The position numbers were made by a program, and so were the translations under genes. The notes below the pieces were generated by a model, which was not told where the DNA came from, searched no databases, and saw only the letters and a program-made list of their open reading frames with translations. 64,000 nucleotides of DNA from Gallionellales bacterium 39-52-133 (GTDB taxonomy: Bacteria; Pseudomonadota; Gammaproteobacteria; Burkholderiales; Gallionellaceae): NCBI GenBank assembly GCA_002278935.1, contig NCJL01000002.1, forward strand, positions 208,267-272,266, written 5' to 3'. Positions 56,585-64,000 of the stretch are shown here, piece by piece. Position 1 is the first letter of the stretch; each line of letters opens with the position of its first letter.

Positions 56585-56950
56585 CTAGTTGCGACCTCCG
56601 GACCCCATGCCACCACCCATGCCGCCACCGGGCCCCATACCACCACCGGGTCGCATCATGGGTTTATCGGGCAGGGATACGCCTTTTTCCTTGGCGCGTT
56701 CCTGCATGCGTTTGTGGTGCTCTAGTTGATAGGCTTCGCGTTCCTTGTCGGTTTTCAGATTGCGCATCGTGTTGCGATGCTGAATACGTTCCTGTTCGGT
56801 CATCAACTGGCTGCCATAAATTTGATCCTGCAATTGCGTGCGGTCTTGTGTCTGGTCACGCGTTTGATCCGGTGTTTGAGCCTGAACCAGACCCATGCCC
56901 AGAATGAGTGAGCAAGCCAGTGCCGATATAGCGAGTTTTCGAATTAGCAT
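56585..56950 (-). CDS. Small exported protein with Gln/Asp-Thr repeats and a Gly-Met tail
   Basis: A 121-residue protein with a signal peptide (LAISALACSLILGMGLVQA), a repeat region TPDQTRDQTQDRTQLQDQ, a charged helix (MTEQERIQHRNTMRNLKTD) and a tail of GGGM units. AGGAGG precedes the ATG at 56950 (a longer frame reaches 57007). The Met/Gly tail could bind metal or membrane. No family recognised with confidence. Confidence 0.7.
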   Translation of the reverse strand: MLIRKLAISALACSLILGMGLVQAQTPDQTRDQTQDRTQLQDQIYGSQLMTEQERIQHRNTMRNLKTDKEREAYQLEHHKRMQERAKEKGVSLPDKPMMRPGGGMGPGGGMGGGMGSGGRN

Positions 56951-57165
56951 AATCCCTCCTGATAAATTGATACAAAAGATTGAACTCAACACTTGTGCTG
57001 GATTCATGGTTTAAATAATGCGCGTTTATTCTAAGGCAATGCCTCAAAATGGGGTATAGGTAAAATCCTTAATTTATTTTGATTACGACGGATTAAGAGG
57101 GATATAAAGATGGTATCTGGAATTTGAAACAGGCGAAGTAGCCTGTTCGTTATTCATATGCGCCT

Positions 57166-57663
57166 TCAAATACCTGGAGAATTTCGCTGGTAAGTGACGA
57201 AATGATAATCCAGCGCTTGCGGCTGTGACTGGCTGCGCTTTTCACGTGCAATTTCGTGCCATACAGCTTTATCAATGGCAGGAAAATGTGCATCCCCCTG
57301 TATTTCCTGCCGGATCTCGGTGATATACAGCGTGCTTGCCAAAGGCAGCGCCTGAGCATAAAGCTCCGCGCCGCCCACCACAAAAATTTCGGCATCAGCC
57401 GCACAGGCTGCAATCGCTTCCTTGAGTGAATGCGCCACGATACAACCCTCAATTTCAAGCGAGAGATTGCGGCTTACCACGACGGTTGTGCGCCCGGGCA
57501 ATGGCTTGCCGATGGAGTCAAAAGTTTTGCGACCCATGATCATATGATGCCCCATGGTCAGGGATTTGAAATGTTTCAGATCTTCGGGACAGCGCCAGGG
57601 TAAGGTGTTGTTGATGCCGATGGTGCGGTTGGCAGCCATCGCGACGATGATTGAAATACTCAT
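57166..57663 (-). CDS. folA: Dihydrofolate reductase
   Basis: A 165-residue enzyme recycling dihydrofolate made by ThyA. It begins [20 protein letters not shown] and has [14 protein letters not shown] and [20 protein letters not shown], then [13 protein letters not shown]. The start overlaps the thyA stop by four bases, so thyA and folA form an operon. Confidence 0.97.
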   Translation of the reverse strand: MSISIIVAMAANRTIGINNTLPWRCPEDLKHFKSLTMGHHMIMGRKTFDSIGKPLPGRTTVVVSRNLSLEIEGCIVAHSLKEAIAACAADAEIFVVGGAELYAQALPLASTLYITEIRQEIQGDAHFPAIDKAVWHEIAREKRSQSQPQALDYHFVTYQRNSPGI

Positions 57664-58454
57664 ATCGCGACGGGAGCCTTGATTGCGGGATGCGGATCGT
57701 AGTTTTCAAGCGTAAAGTCTTCGAACTTGAAATTAAAAATATTATTTACCGCTGGATTGATCTTCATCACAGGCAAGGGTTTGGGTTCGCGCGACAGTTG
57801 CAGCCTGGTCTGTTCAAGGTGGTTCAGGTATAGATGCGCGTCACCCAGCGTATGCACAAAGTCGCCTGGCTTGAGATTGCACACCTGCGCGATCATCAGT
57901 GTCAGCAGCGCATAGGAGGCGATATTGAAGGGCACGCCCAGAAAGATATCCGCGCTGCGCTGGTACAGCTGGCATGACAATTTTCCATCGGCCACATAAA
58001 ACTGGAAGAAGGCATGGCAGGGAGCCAGCGCCATTTTGTCCAGTTCGCCCACATTCCAGGCGGAAACAATCAGGCGGCGTGAATCGGGATTGCTTTTGAT
58101 CTGCGCGATCACTTCCGAGATCTGGTCTATCACACGGCCGTCCGGTGCCGTCCATGAACGCCACTGCTTGCCATACACCGGCCCCAGATTGCCGTTCTCA
58201 TCCGCCCACTCGTCCCAGATACTGACGCCGTTTTCCTTGAGATATCTGGTATTGGTATCGCCCTGCAAAAACCACAGCAATTCATGCACGATGGATTTGA
58301 GGTGGCACTTCTTGGTGGTCACCAGCGGAAATCCCTCGGCCAGATTAAAGCGCATCTGGTAGCCAAACACGCTGACGGTACCGGTGCCGGTGCGGTCTGA
58401 TTTTTGGGTGCCGTGCTCCAGCACATGCTGCATCAGATTCAGGTATGTTTTCAT
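57660..58454 (-). CDS. thyA: Thymidylate synthase
   Basis: A 264-residue enzyme, the same length as E. coli ThyA. The catalytic Cys is in [15 protein letters not shown], the dUMP-binding Arg in [10 protein letters not shown] and Asn in [15 protein letters not shown]. The dispersed AT-rich repeat lies five bases upstream of its ATG, leaving no normal Shine-Dalgarno sequence there. Confidence 0.98.
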   Translation of the reverse strand: MKTYLNLMQHVLEHGTQKSDRTGTGTVSVFGYQMRFNLAEGFPLVTTKKCHLKSIVHELLWFLQGDTNTRYLKENGVSIWDEWADENGNLGPVYGKQWRSWTAPDGRVIDQISEVIAQIKSNPDSRRLIVSAWNVGELDKMALAPCHAFFQFYVADGKLSCQLYQRSADIFLGVPFNIASYALLTLMIAQVCNLKPGDFVHTLGDAHLYLNHLEQTRLQLSREPKPLPVMKINPAVNNIFNFKFEDFTLENYDPHPAIKAPVAI

Positions 58455-58458
58455 AAGT

Positions 58459-58481
58459 ATTTGATTTTATTGAATATTTTA
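58459..58481 (+). repeat. Dispersed AT-rich intergenic repeat, copy 6
   Basis: The full motif (TTGATTTTATTGAATATTTT core) fills the 24-base gap between thyA and the preceding gene and overlaps that gene's stop codon. It places the repeat directly in the thyA translation start region. Confidence 0.62.
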
Positions 58482-58886
58482 TTGAAAGCTCAAGGCAATT
58501 ATCGCATATCGCGCGCACTTGCCGATAGCAATGAATAACAGCGAATACCACGGGTTCATGCGCAGGAAACCGGCGGCGAGGCACAGCGCATCGCCGATCA
58601 GGGGCAGCCATGACAAGAGCAACGCCGGCGTGCCGTAACGTATGATTTTGTCGGCATGTTTGAGCTCGTGCTTGAGCGGCAGAAACCAGCCCATCGCAAA
58701 AGTCGCCATCGCGCCCAGTGTATTGCCAACGGTGCCGATTGCGACGGCGGGCCACAGCAGCTCAGGATGCAGCTTGACCACACCGATCAGCACCAGCTCG
58801 GAGCCGCCGGGTAAAATAGTTGCACTGAGGAAGCTGGAAAGGAACAGGCCCCACAGGCTGAGGTCAGAAGTGAAGAAATCCATCAT
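58479..58886 (-). CDS. YqaA-type (SNARE/DedA-like) membrane protein
   Basis: A 135-residue membrane protein with about four hydrophobic helices. FLSSFLSATILPGGSELVLI is the diagnostic DedA/YqaA re-entrant stretch, followed by VGNTLGAMATFAMGWFL and LSWLPLIGDALCLAAGFLRM. These proteins are linked to lipid or small-molecule membrane transport, but its role is unproven. Upstream of thyA in the same direction. Confidence 0.85.
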   Translation of the reverse strand: MMDFFTSDLSLWGLFLSSFLSATILPGGSELVLIGVVKLHPELLWPAVAIGTVGNTLGAMATFAMGWFLPLKHELKHADKIIRYGTPALLLSWLPLIGDALCLAAGFLRMNPWYSLLFIAIGKCARYAIIALSFQ

Positions 58887-58911
58887 CTACCGTGGCGATG
58901 AAAAGCGTTGC

Positions 58912-58970
58912 AGGAGCCCAATTGATTGGGCGATTTTTTATCAATCAATCGCCCAATCAATTGGGCTCCT
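58912..58970. repeat. REP-like perfect inverted repeat between lpdA and yqaA-type gene
   Basis: Two perfect 24-base arms (58912-58935 and 58947-58970), beginning AGGAGCCCAATTGATTGGGC, flank an 11-base spacer. The GTAGGAGCCC...GGGCGATT form resembles REP elements of Pseudomonas-type genomes. It lies between genes of the same strand. Confidence 0.75.
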
Positions 58971-59000
58971 ACAGGGAAAGCACGCACTGTTTAAAATTTC

Positions 59001-60800
59001 TTAGTGCTTTTTCTTCGGCATATACAAATCCGTAATACTGCCCTCGGCAATCTCCGCCGCAAAACCGATCGTCTCCGACAGGGTCGGGTGAGGGTGTATC
59101 GTGAGTGCCAGGTCTTGCATATCTGCGCCCATTTCCAGTGCCAGCACGCTTTCGGCCAGCAGCTCGCCGGCATTTACGCCGACGATGCCGGAGCCGAGGA
59201 TGCGCATGGTTTCCGGATCGTAGAGTAGTTTGGTCAAGCCTTCCTCGCGTGCAACAGACAAAGCGCGGCCGGAAGCGGCCCATGGGAAGGAAGCTTTTTC
59301 ATATTTGATACCCTGTGCCTTGGCCTGGGTTTCGGTGAGGCCCATCCAGGAAATTTCCGGGTCGGTGTAGGCCACGGAGGGAATGGTCAGCGCATCGAAG
59401 CTGGCCTTGTGGCCGGCGATCACTTCAGCGGCAACCTTGCCTTCATGCACTGCCTTGTGCGCCAGCATAGGGTCGCCGACGATATCGCCGATGGCGTAGA
59501 TATGCGGAATGTTGGTGCGCTGCTGCTTGTCTACCGGGATAAAGCCGCGCTCGTTCACCGTCACGCCTGCTGCTTCAGCAGCAATTTCGCGACCATTCGG
59601 GCGACGGCCCACCGCCATCAGCACGCGATCATACAGTTGAGGTGCGGGTGCGTTGTCGCCTTCAAAAGTGACCAGCAGGCCCTCTTTTTTGGCGTCGATC
59701 TTGCTCACTTTTGTTTTAAGATAAATCGCTTCATAGCGTTTGGCGATGCGGTTATACAGCGGCTTCACCAGGTCCTTGTCTGCACCGGGGATCAGCTGGT
59801 CCATCAGTTCCACCACCGAAATTTTCGAGCCCAGCGCGTCATACACGGTCGCCATTTCCAGGCCGATAATACCGCCGCCGATGATCAGCATGCGCTTGGG
59901 CACATCGGCCAGCGCCAGTGCGCCGGTAGAGTCGATAATGCGCTCATCGTCATACGGGAAACCGGGAATGCGCGCGACACTGGAACCGGCGGCAACGATA
60001 CAGTTGTCGAAGGTGATGGTTTTCTTGCCATCCTTTGTTTCTACGGCGAGGCTGTTAGCCGAAGCAAACTTTGCCACGCCCTGCACCACCTGCACCTTGC
60101 GCTGTTTGGCCAGACCGGCGAGGCCGCCGGTAAGTTTGCCTATCACGCTTTCTTTCCAGCTGCGGATTTTATTGATGTCGATCTTCGGTTTGCTGAAAGT
60201 CACGCCGTGATGTGAAACTTCTTCCGCTTCGCTGATCACCTTGGCCACATGCAGCAAGGCTTTGGAAGGAATGCAGCCTACATTCAGGCACACACCGCCG
60301 AGCGCGGCAAATTTCTCGATCAGTACCACCTGCTTGCCGAGGTCGGCGGCACGGAAGGCCGCGGTGTAGCCGCCGGGGCCTGCGCCGAGTACGACTACTT
60401 CGGCGTGGATGTCGCCCTTTACGCTCGGTGCAGAAATCCCCCCCAGCCCCCCTTTTTCAAAGTGGGGAGCCGTGTTTTGTTGGATTGCTGCGGCAGCTGC
60501 AATAGTCGTTACCCCACTTTGCAAAGGGGGGGCAGGGGGGATTTTTTTTTGACTTTGTTCTGCCGCTTCAAGCATCAAAATCAAACTCCCCTCGCTCACC
60601 GTATCACCCACCTTAAGCTTGAGTTCTTTCACAATTCCCGCCTCAGGTGCGGGCACATCCATCGTGGCTTTGTCGGTTTCCAGCGTGATCAGCGATTGTT
60701 CTTTGCTGACGGTGTCGCCAACCTTGACCAGAATTTCAATCACGGGAATATCTTTAAAATTGCCGATGTCGGGTACGTTGACTGCGATGGTTTTGCTCAT
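59001..60800 (-). CDS. lpdA: Dihydrolipoyl dehydrogenase with N-terminal lipoyl domain
   Basis: A 599-residue E3 subunit. Residues 1-80 are a lipoyl domain (lipoyl Lys in LITLETDKATMDVPAPEAG). Residues about 130-599 are the FAD oxidoreductase: AEVVVLGAGPGGYTAAFRA, redox-active GGVCLNVGCIPSKALL, NAD site LIIGGGIIGLEMATVYDAL and the C-terminal ALTIHPHPTLSETIG. Residues about 86-123 form an odd linker encoded by an inverted repeat. The start at 60800 (MSKTIAVNVPD) is the family start. Likely part of pyruvate dehydrogenase. Confidence 0.96.
   Translation of the reverse strand: MSKTIAVNVPDIGNFKDIPVIEILVKVGDTVSKEQSLITLETDKATMDVPAPEAGIVKELKLKVGDTVSEGSLILMLEAAEQSQKKIPPAPPLQSGVTTIAAAAAIQQNTAPHFEKGGLGGISAPSVKGDIHAEVVVLGAGPGGYTAAFRAADLGKQVVLIEKFAALGGVCLNVGCIPSKALLHVAKVISEAEEVSHHGVTFSKPKIDINKIRSWKESVIGKLTGGLAGLAKQRKVQVVQGVAKFASANSLAVETKDGKKTITFDNCIVAAGSSVARIPGFPYDDERIIDSTGALALADVPKRMLIIGGGIIGLEMATVYDALGSKISVVELMDQLIPGADKDLVKPLYNRIAKRYEAIYLKTKVSKIDAKKEGLLVTFEGDNAPAPQLYDRVLMAVGRRPNGREIAAEAAGVTVNERGFIPVDKQQRTNIPHIYAIGDIVGDPMLAHKAVHEGKVAAEVIAGHKASFDALTIPSVAYTDPEISWMGLTETQAKAQGIKYEKASFPWAASGRALSVAREEGLTKLLYDPETMRILGSGIVGVNAGELLAESVLALEMGADMQDLALTIHPHPTLSETIGFAAEIAEGSITDLYMPKKKH
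60434..60544. repeat. C/G-rich inverted repeat inside the lpdA linker
   Basis: Two arms of about 33 bases (60434-60467 and 60512-60544) of the AAATCCCCCC...CCCCCCTTT...GTGGGG type, imperfectly complementary, flank about 44 bases. On the coding strand they encode KKIPPAPPLQSGV and PHFEKGGLGGIS. Such elements are usually found between genes; here it is in frame inside a coding region. Confidence 0.75.
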
Positions 60801-60849
60801 ACAATTTCTTTCATAAATAATCAATCTAAGTTGAGTATAGCTGTTGGAT

Positions 60850-60922
60850 TCCGTTCGCCCTGAGCTTGTCGAAGGGCATTTCTTTAAAGTTCAGATGGTT
60901 CGACAAGCTCACCACGAACGGA
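60850..60922. repeat. TTCGACAAGCTCA-type inverted repeat between proA and lpdA
   Basis: TCCGTTCGCCCTGAGCTTGT (60850-60869) and on to 60875, and its partner at 60897-60922 (complement of the arm with GTGG for CCCT), with 21 of 26 bases matching. This GAGCTTGTCGAA family is widespread in proteobacterial intergenic regions. Confidence 0.7.
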
Positions 60923-60933
60923 TGTAAGTAAAT

Positions 60934-62193
60934 TTATTTCCTGATCTGCCCGCTGCCCAGCACAATATATTTCTGCGAGGTCAGGCCTTCCAGCCCCACC
61001 GGGCCGCGCGCATGGATCTTGTCGGTGGAAATGCCGATTTCCGCGCCCAGCCCGTATTCAAAGCCGTCGGCAAAGCGCGTCGACGCATTCACCATCACCG
61101 AGCTGGAATCCACCTCGCGCAAAAAGCGCATCGCCTTGCTGTAATTCTCGGTCACGATGGCATCGGTGTGCTGCGAGCTGTAGGTATTGATGTGCTCCAT
61201 TGCTTCATCAAGACCTGCCACCACCCGCACGCTCAGGACAGGCGCCAGATATTCGGTATGCCAGTCTTCTTCCGTGGCTGGTTTCATCTGCGGCACCAGC
61301 TTGCGTGCCGCGTCATCGCCGCGCAGCTCCACACCCTTGTCGGTGTAGATTTTGCCCAGCCTGGGCAACACTGCTGCCGCCACGCTTTGCGCCACCAGCA
61401 GGGTTTCCATTGCGTTGCACACGCCGTAACGATGAGTTTTGGCGTTGTCGGCAATGCGGATGGCCTTTTCCAGATCGGCCTCGTCGTCTATATATACATG
61501 GCAGATACCGTCCAGATGCTTGATCACCGGTACTTTTGCATCGGCAGAGATGCGCGCAATCAGGCTCTTGCCGCCGCGCGGCACGATCACGTCCACATAC
61601 TCTTTCAATGTGATCAGCTCGCCCACCGCGTCGCGGTCGGTGGTGCTGATCACCTGCACCGCTGTTTCGGGCAGGCCGGTTGCTTTCAGTCCGTCAATGA
61701 CGCAAGCAGCAATCGCCTGATTGGAGTGGATGGCTTCCGAGCCGCCGCGCAAAATGGCCGCATTGCCGGACTTGATGCACAAGCCTGCGGCATCGGCGGT
61801 CACATTGGGGCGCGATTCATAAATAATGCCGATCACCCCGAGCGGCACGCGCATCCTGCCCACCTGAATGCCGCTGGGTCGATACTTCATGTCACTAATT
61901 TCACCAATTAAATCAGGTAGTTGAGCTATCTGGCGCAAGCCTTCGGCCATGCCGAGGATAGTCTTGTCGCTAAGCGTGAGCCGGTCAAGCGAGGCGGCAT
62001 CCAGGCCGCTGGCACGGGCGGCGCTTACATCCTTGGCATTGGCTGCAAGCAGCACCGCGCTGCCGGCGATCAGAGCTTCAGCGATCGCTTCCAGCGCGCG
62101 GTTCTTGGCATTGGTATCCGCCTGCGCCATCAGGCGTGACGCGGCGCGTGCCTGCTGCCCGACTTGCTGCATGTATATTTTGATGTTTTCCAT
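60934..62193 (-). CDS. proA: Gamma-glutamyl phosphate reductase
   Basis: A 419-residue NADPH-dependent enzyme of proline synthesis. Catalytic Cys in [16 protein letters not shown]; substrate and cofactor segments [20 protein letters not shown] and [11 protein letters not shown] are intact, and the C-terminus [15 protein letters not shown] is usual. The proB kinase gene is not in the window. Confidence 0.97.
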   Translation of the reverse strand: MENIKIYMQQVGQQARAASRLMAQADTNAKNRALEAIAEALIAGSAVLLAANAKDVSAARASGLDAASLDRLTLSDKTILGMAEGLRQIAQLPDLIGEISDMKYRPSGIQVGRMRVPLGVIGIIYESRPNVTADAAGLCIKSGNAAILRGGSEAIHSNQAIAACVIDGLKATGLPETAVQVISTTDRDAVGELITLKEYVDVIVPRGGKSLIARISADAKVPVIKHLDGICHVYIDDEADLEKAIRIADNAKTHRYGVCNAMETLLVAQSVAAAVLPRLGKIYTDKGVELRGDDAARKLVPQMKPATEEDWHTEYLAPVLSVRVVAGLDEAMEHINTYSSQHTDAIVTENYSKAMRFLREVDSSSVMVNASTRFADGFEYGLGAEIGISTDKIHARGPVGLEGLTSQKYIVLGSGQIRK

Positions 62194-62237
62194 TGCGTCT
62201 CTCTTTTTTCTTCACCCCGCTTGAGGGAGAGTGAAAT

Positions 62238-62285
62238 ATGTAGGGTGCGTCTTACGCACCATGGTGCGCACGGCGCACCCTACAT
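62238..62285. repeat. TAGGGTGCG hairpin between proA and trpC
   Basis: ATGTAGGGTGCG (62238-62249) and CGCACCCTACAT (62274-62285) are perfect 12-base arms; between them GCACCATGGTGC (62256-62267) is a second palindrome. The same arm family occurs at 38509. It lies in the divergent 212-base region between the two genes; nothing else was recognised there. Confidence 0.65.
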
Positions 62286-62405
62286 AATATTTTCGCTAAA
62301 ATTAATGATAGAGTTTTAAGCGGCCTGATCAATTGTTTGAGTCAGTCGCGCATTTTACCGCAACCCAAGTGATAAAATGCGCGCCTTGTTAATTGAAGGC
62401 CTGCC

Positions 62406-63197
62406 ATGTCCGATATTCTGAATAAAATCCTTGCGGTCAAAACTCAAGAACTTGCTGCTGCCAGGCAGGCGAAACCCCTGGCGACAATGCGCGCCGAGGC
62501 TGAACAGGCCGCACCGGCGCGCGACTTTACCGGCGCAATCCGCAGCAAGATTGCCGACGGTTTGCCTGCCGTAATTGCCGAAATAAAAAAAGCCAGCCCC
62601 AGCAAAGGTGTGCTGCGAGCCGATTTTAATCCGGCTGAAATTGCCGCCAGCTACGCCAGGCATGGTGCGGCTTGCCTGTCGGTATTAACTGACGAGCAGT
62701 TTTTTCAGGGCAGCGCAGCCTATCTGCAGCAGGCACGGGCAGCCTGCAATCTGCCGGTGTTGCGAAAGGATTTTATGGTGGACACATACCAGATATATCA
62801 GGCGCGCGCGATGGGGGCAGACGCGATTCTATTAATAGCCGCAGCCCTGAGTCTGGATGAAATGCGCGAATTTGAAGCGCTGGCGCACAGCCTGAAGATG
62901 GCCGTGCTGGTCGAGGTGCATGACGCAGCCGAGCTTGATATGGCATTGCAACTGAGCACGCCATTATTGGGTATCAACAACCGCAATCTGCGCACTTTTG
63001 AGGTCAGCCTGCAAAACACGCTCGATTTGCTGCCGCGTATTCCGCAGGATCGTATTGTAGTCACCGAAAGCGGCATTTTTAAACAGGAAGACGTAGCGCT
63101 GATGCGCAATCATGGCGTGCATGCGTTTCTGGTGGGGGAGGCGTTTATGCGTGCGGAGGATTGCGGCCAGGAATTGGCGAAGGTGTTTGCGCTGTAA
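62406..63197 (+). CDS. trpC: Indole-3-glycerol phosphate synthase
   Basis: A 263-residue (beta/alpha)8 enzyme of tryptophan synthesis. Catalytic Lys in [52 protein letters not shown] and [13 protein letters not shown] are all conserved. It is a stand-alone TrpC, not fused to TrpF. Confidence 0.97.
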   Translation: MSDILNKILAVKTQELAAARQAKPLATMRAEAEQAAPARDFTGAIRSKIADGLPAVIAEIKKASPSKGVLRADFNPAEIAASYARHGAACLSVLTDEQFFQGSAAYLQQARAACNLPVLRKDFMVDTYQIYQARAMGADAILLIAAALSLDEMREFEALAHSLKMAVLVEVHDAAELDMALQLSTPLLGINNRNLRTFEVSLQNTLDLLPRIPQDRIVVTESGIFKQEDVALMRNHGVHAFLVGEAFMRAEDCGQELAKVFAL

Positions 63198-63452
63198 TTA
63201 TCCCCATGATTGCATTAAATGATAATGAATGGCTAATATTGAAATCCCCCGCTAGACCTGTTTTTATTACCCTAGCCAGACATTGTGTTGTAAAAAAGAC
63301 ACACTTTTGTGAATATTTTGTTATAAAACGGCCCTAGCCCTTGTACTTCACCTGAACCTTAATGCACAATCGCCCTCGGATTTTCCAACAAGGGGAATTT
63401 GTAGGAGAAAGGCTGAGCACCGCCTCATTTCAATCACTAAGGAGAGTTACAA

Positions 63453-64000
63453 ATGCAAAAGAAAATTATCGCTCTGGCAATCGCAGCAGCATTCGCAGCA
63501 CCAGTTGCCATGGCAGCTGATGGCGTAACTGTATACGGTTCTGTTGACGCTGGCTTGCAAAGCCGCACTACTCAAGGACCTGCTGGTGCAACTTCGAACA
63601 CAATGGGTTCTGAGGTTTACAATTCAAACCGTTTTGGCATCAAATCTGAAGAAGATCTGGGCGATGGCATGAAGGCAACAACTCAAATTGAAACCGGCTT
63701 TAACACTGCTACTGGCGATGCTGCAACAGTTGGTAGTCGCGGAATTGGTGTTGGTATCTCTAGCGGTGATCACGCTGTGGTATTGGGCGGTAACCAGTAT
63801 TCAACATCATTTAAAGTGATCAACACTTACGACCCACTGGGCTACAAGTTCCTGGGTGTAACTGGCGCGAGCAGCATCGCTATTGCCGGCCGTCATGACA
63901 GTGACATCGCTTACACCGGCAAGTTTGGTGATATCACTGTTATGGCCAACAAGGCAATGGGCACTGCTGGTGATGACTCTTCTTCAAACGCAGCTGTTGG
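63453..64000 (+). CDS. Gram-negative porin (partial, runs off the window)
   Basis: About 182 residues are present. A signal peptide (MQKKIIALAIAAAFAAPVA) is followed by the trimeric porin start DGVTVYGSVDAGLQ, an SRFG-like SNRFGIKSEEDLGDGMK stretch and a predicted external loop. AAGGAGAG lies six bases before the ATG. The 255-base gap upstream holds a T-rich stretch but no convincing promoter or operator. The family is the general diffusion porin of betaproteobacteria; the substrate is unknown. Confidence 0.92.
   Translation, partial: MQKKIIALAIAAAFAAPVAMAADGVTVYGSVDAGLQSRTTQGPAGATSNTMGSEVYNSNRFGIKSEEDLGDGMKATTQIETGFNTATGDAATVGSRGIGVGISSGDHAVVLGGNQYSTSFKVINTYDPLGYKFLGVTGASSIAIAGRHDSDIAYTGKFGDITVMANKAMGTAGDDSSSNAAV

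Noticed and set aside
63219..63240. Possible Fur box (GATAATGAATGG) upstream of trpC end/porin
   Set aside because: Only the first eight bases fit the 19-base Fur consensus; the right half does not match.

Overview
This window is a piece of a betaproteobacterial chromosome. The evidence is gene content and order: hemA-prfA-prmC-grxD, argH divergent from an algZ/algR-type pair, dnaE, groESL preceded by both a sigma32-like promoter and a CIRCE operator, and a Gram-negative porin with the MQKK...YGSVDAG start typical of betaproteobacteria. A member of the Nitrosomonadales/Gallionellaceae-like lineages would fit, but that is inference. Coding density is high. I see no prophage, CRISPR array, rRNA or intact insertion sequence. 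One tRNA (Phe, GAA) is present.

Layout. 1-3565: the end of a PstS-type phosphate-binding protein, a strong UUCG terminator, a lytic transglycosylase and cca. 3755-7378: a probable copper/metal-responsive 'bufferin' RiPP locus: DoxX-like membrane protein, ECF sigma factor, zinc-finger anti-sigma factor, a small secreted peptide with five (E/D)GKCG motifs, a DUF692 multinuclear iron oxidase (BufB) and its DUF2063 partner (BufC). 7459-8096: a PIN toxin with a Phd/YefM-type antitoxin. 8187-10320: groESL with its control region and terminator. 10523-10709: tRNA-Phe with promoter and terminator. 10876-12747: a divergent pyruvate kinase with an N-terminal extension.

12912-24645 is a complete carbon-phosphorus lyase system on the minus strand, read phnF, phnD, phnC, phnE, then phnG-H-I-J-K-L-M-N-P and an EamA-type transporter. 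Most genes overlap by a few bases, and a TCTAGACAT-containing motif precedes both phnF and phnG. 24867-31247 holds a CHASE2 adenylate cyclase, a 1260-residue exported protein (NHL propeller, fibronectin III, transglutaminase-like, TPR) and a small exported protein. 31383-38484 is housekeeping (hemA, prfA, prmC, grxD, argH) plus an algZ/algR-type two-component pair. 38528-39215 holds two unrecognised minus-strand genes, one frameshifted. 39390-42878 is dnaE.

43082-49759 is a second notable region: four tandem PhnD-like periplasmic binding proteins with no permease or ATPase, followed on the same strand by a membrane HAMP-PAS-PAS-GGDEF-EAL protein. This suggests a ligand-sensing, cyclic-di-GMP signalling array rather than a transporter. 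49802-63197 is again mostly housekeeping: metG, apbC, dcd, a large PLP-dependent basic amino acid decarboxylase preceded by a 34-codon leader-like ORF, folA, thyA, lpdA with a lipoyl domain, proA and trpC. The window ends inside a porin gene.

Several families of short dispersed repeats lie between genes. One AT-rich family (core TTGATTWTATTGAATATTTT) occurs about six times. Another, a C/G-rich inverted repeat, lies in frame inside the linker of lpdA.
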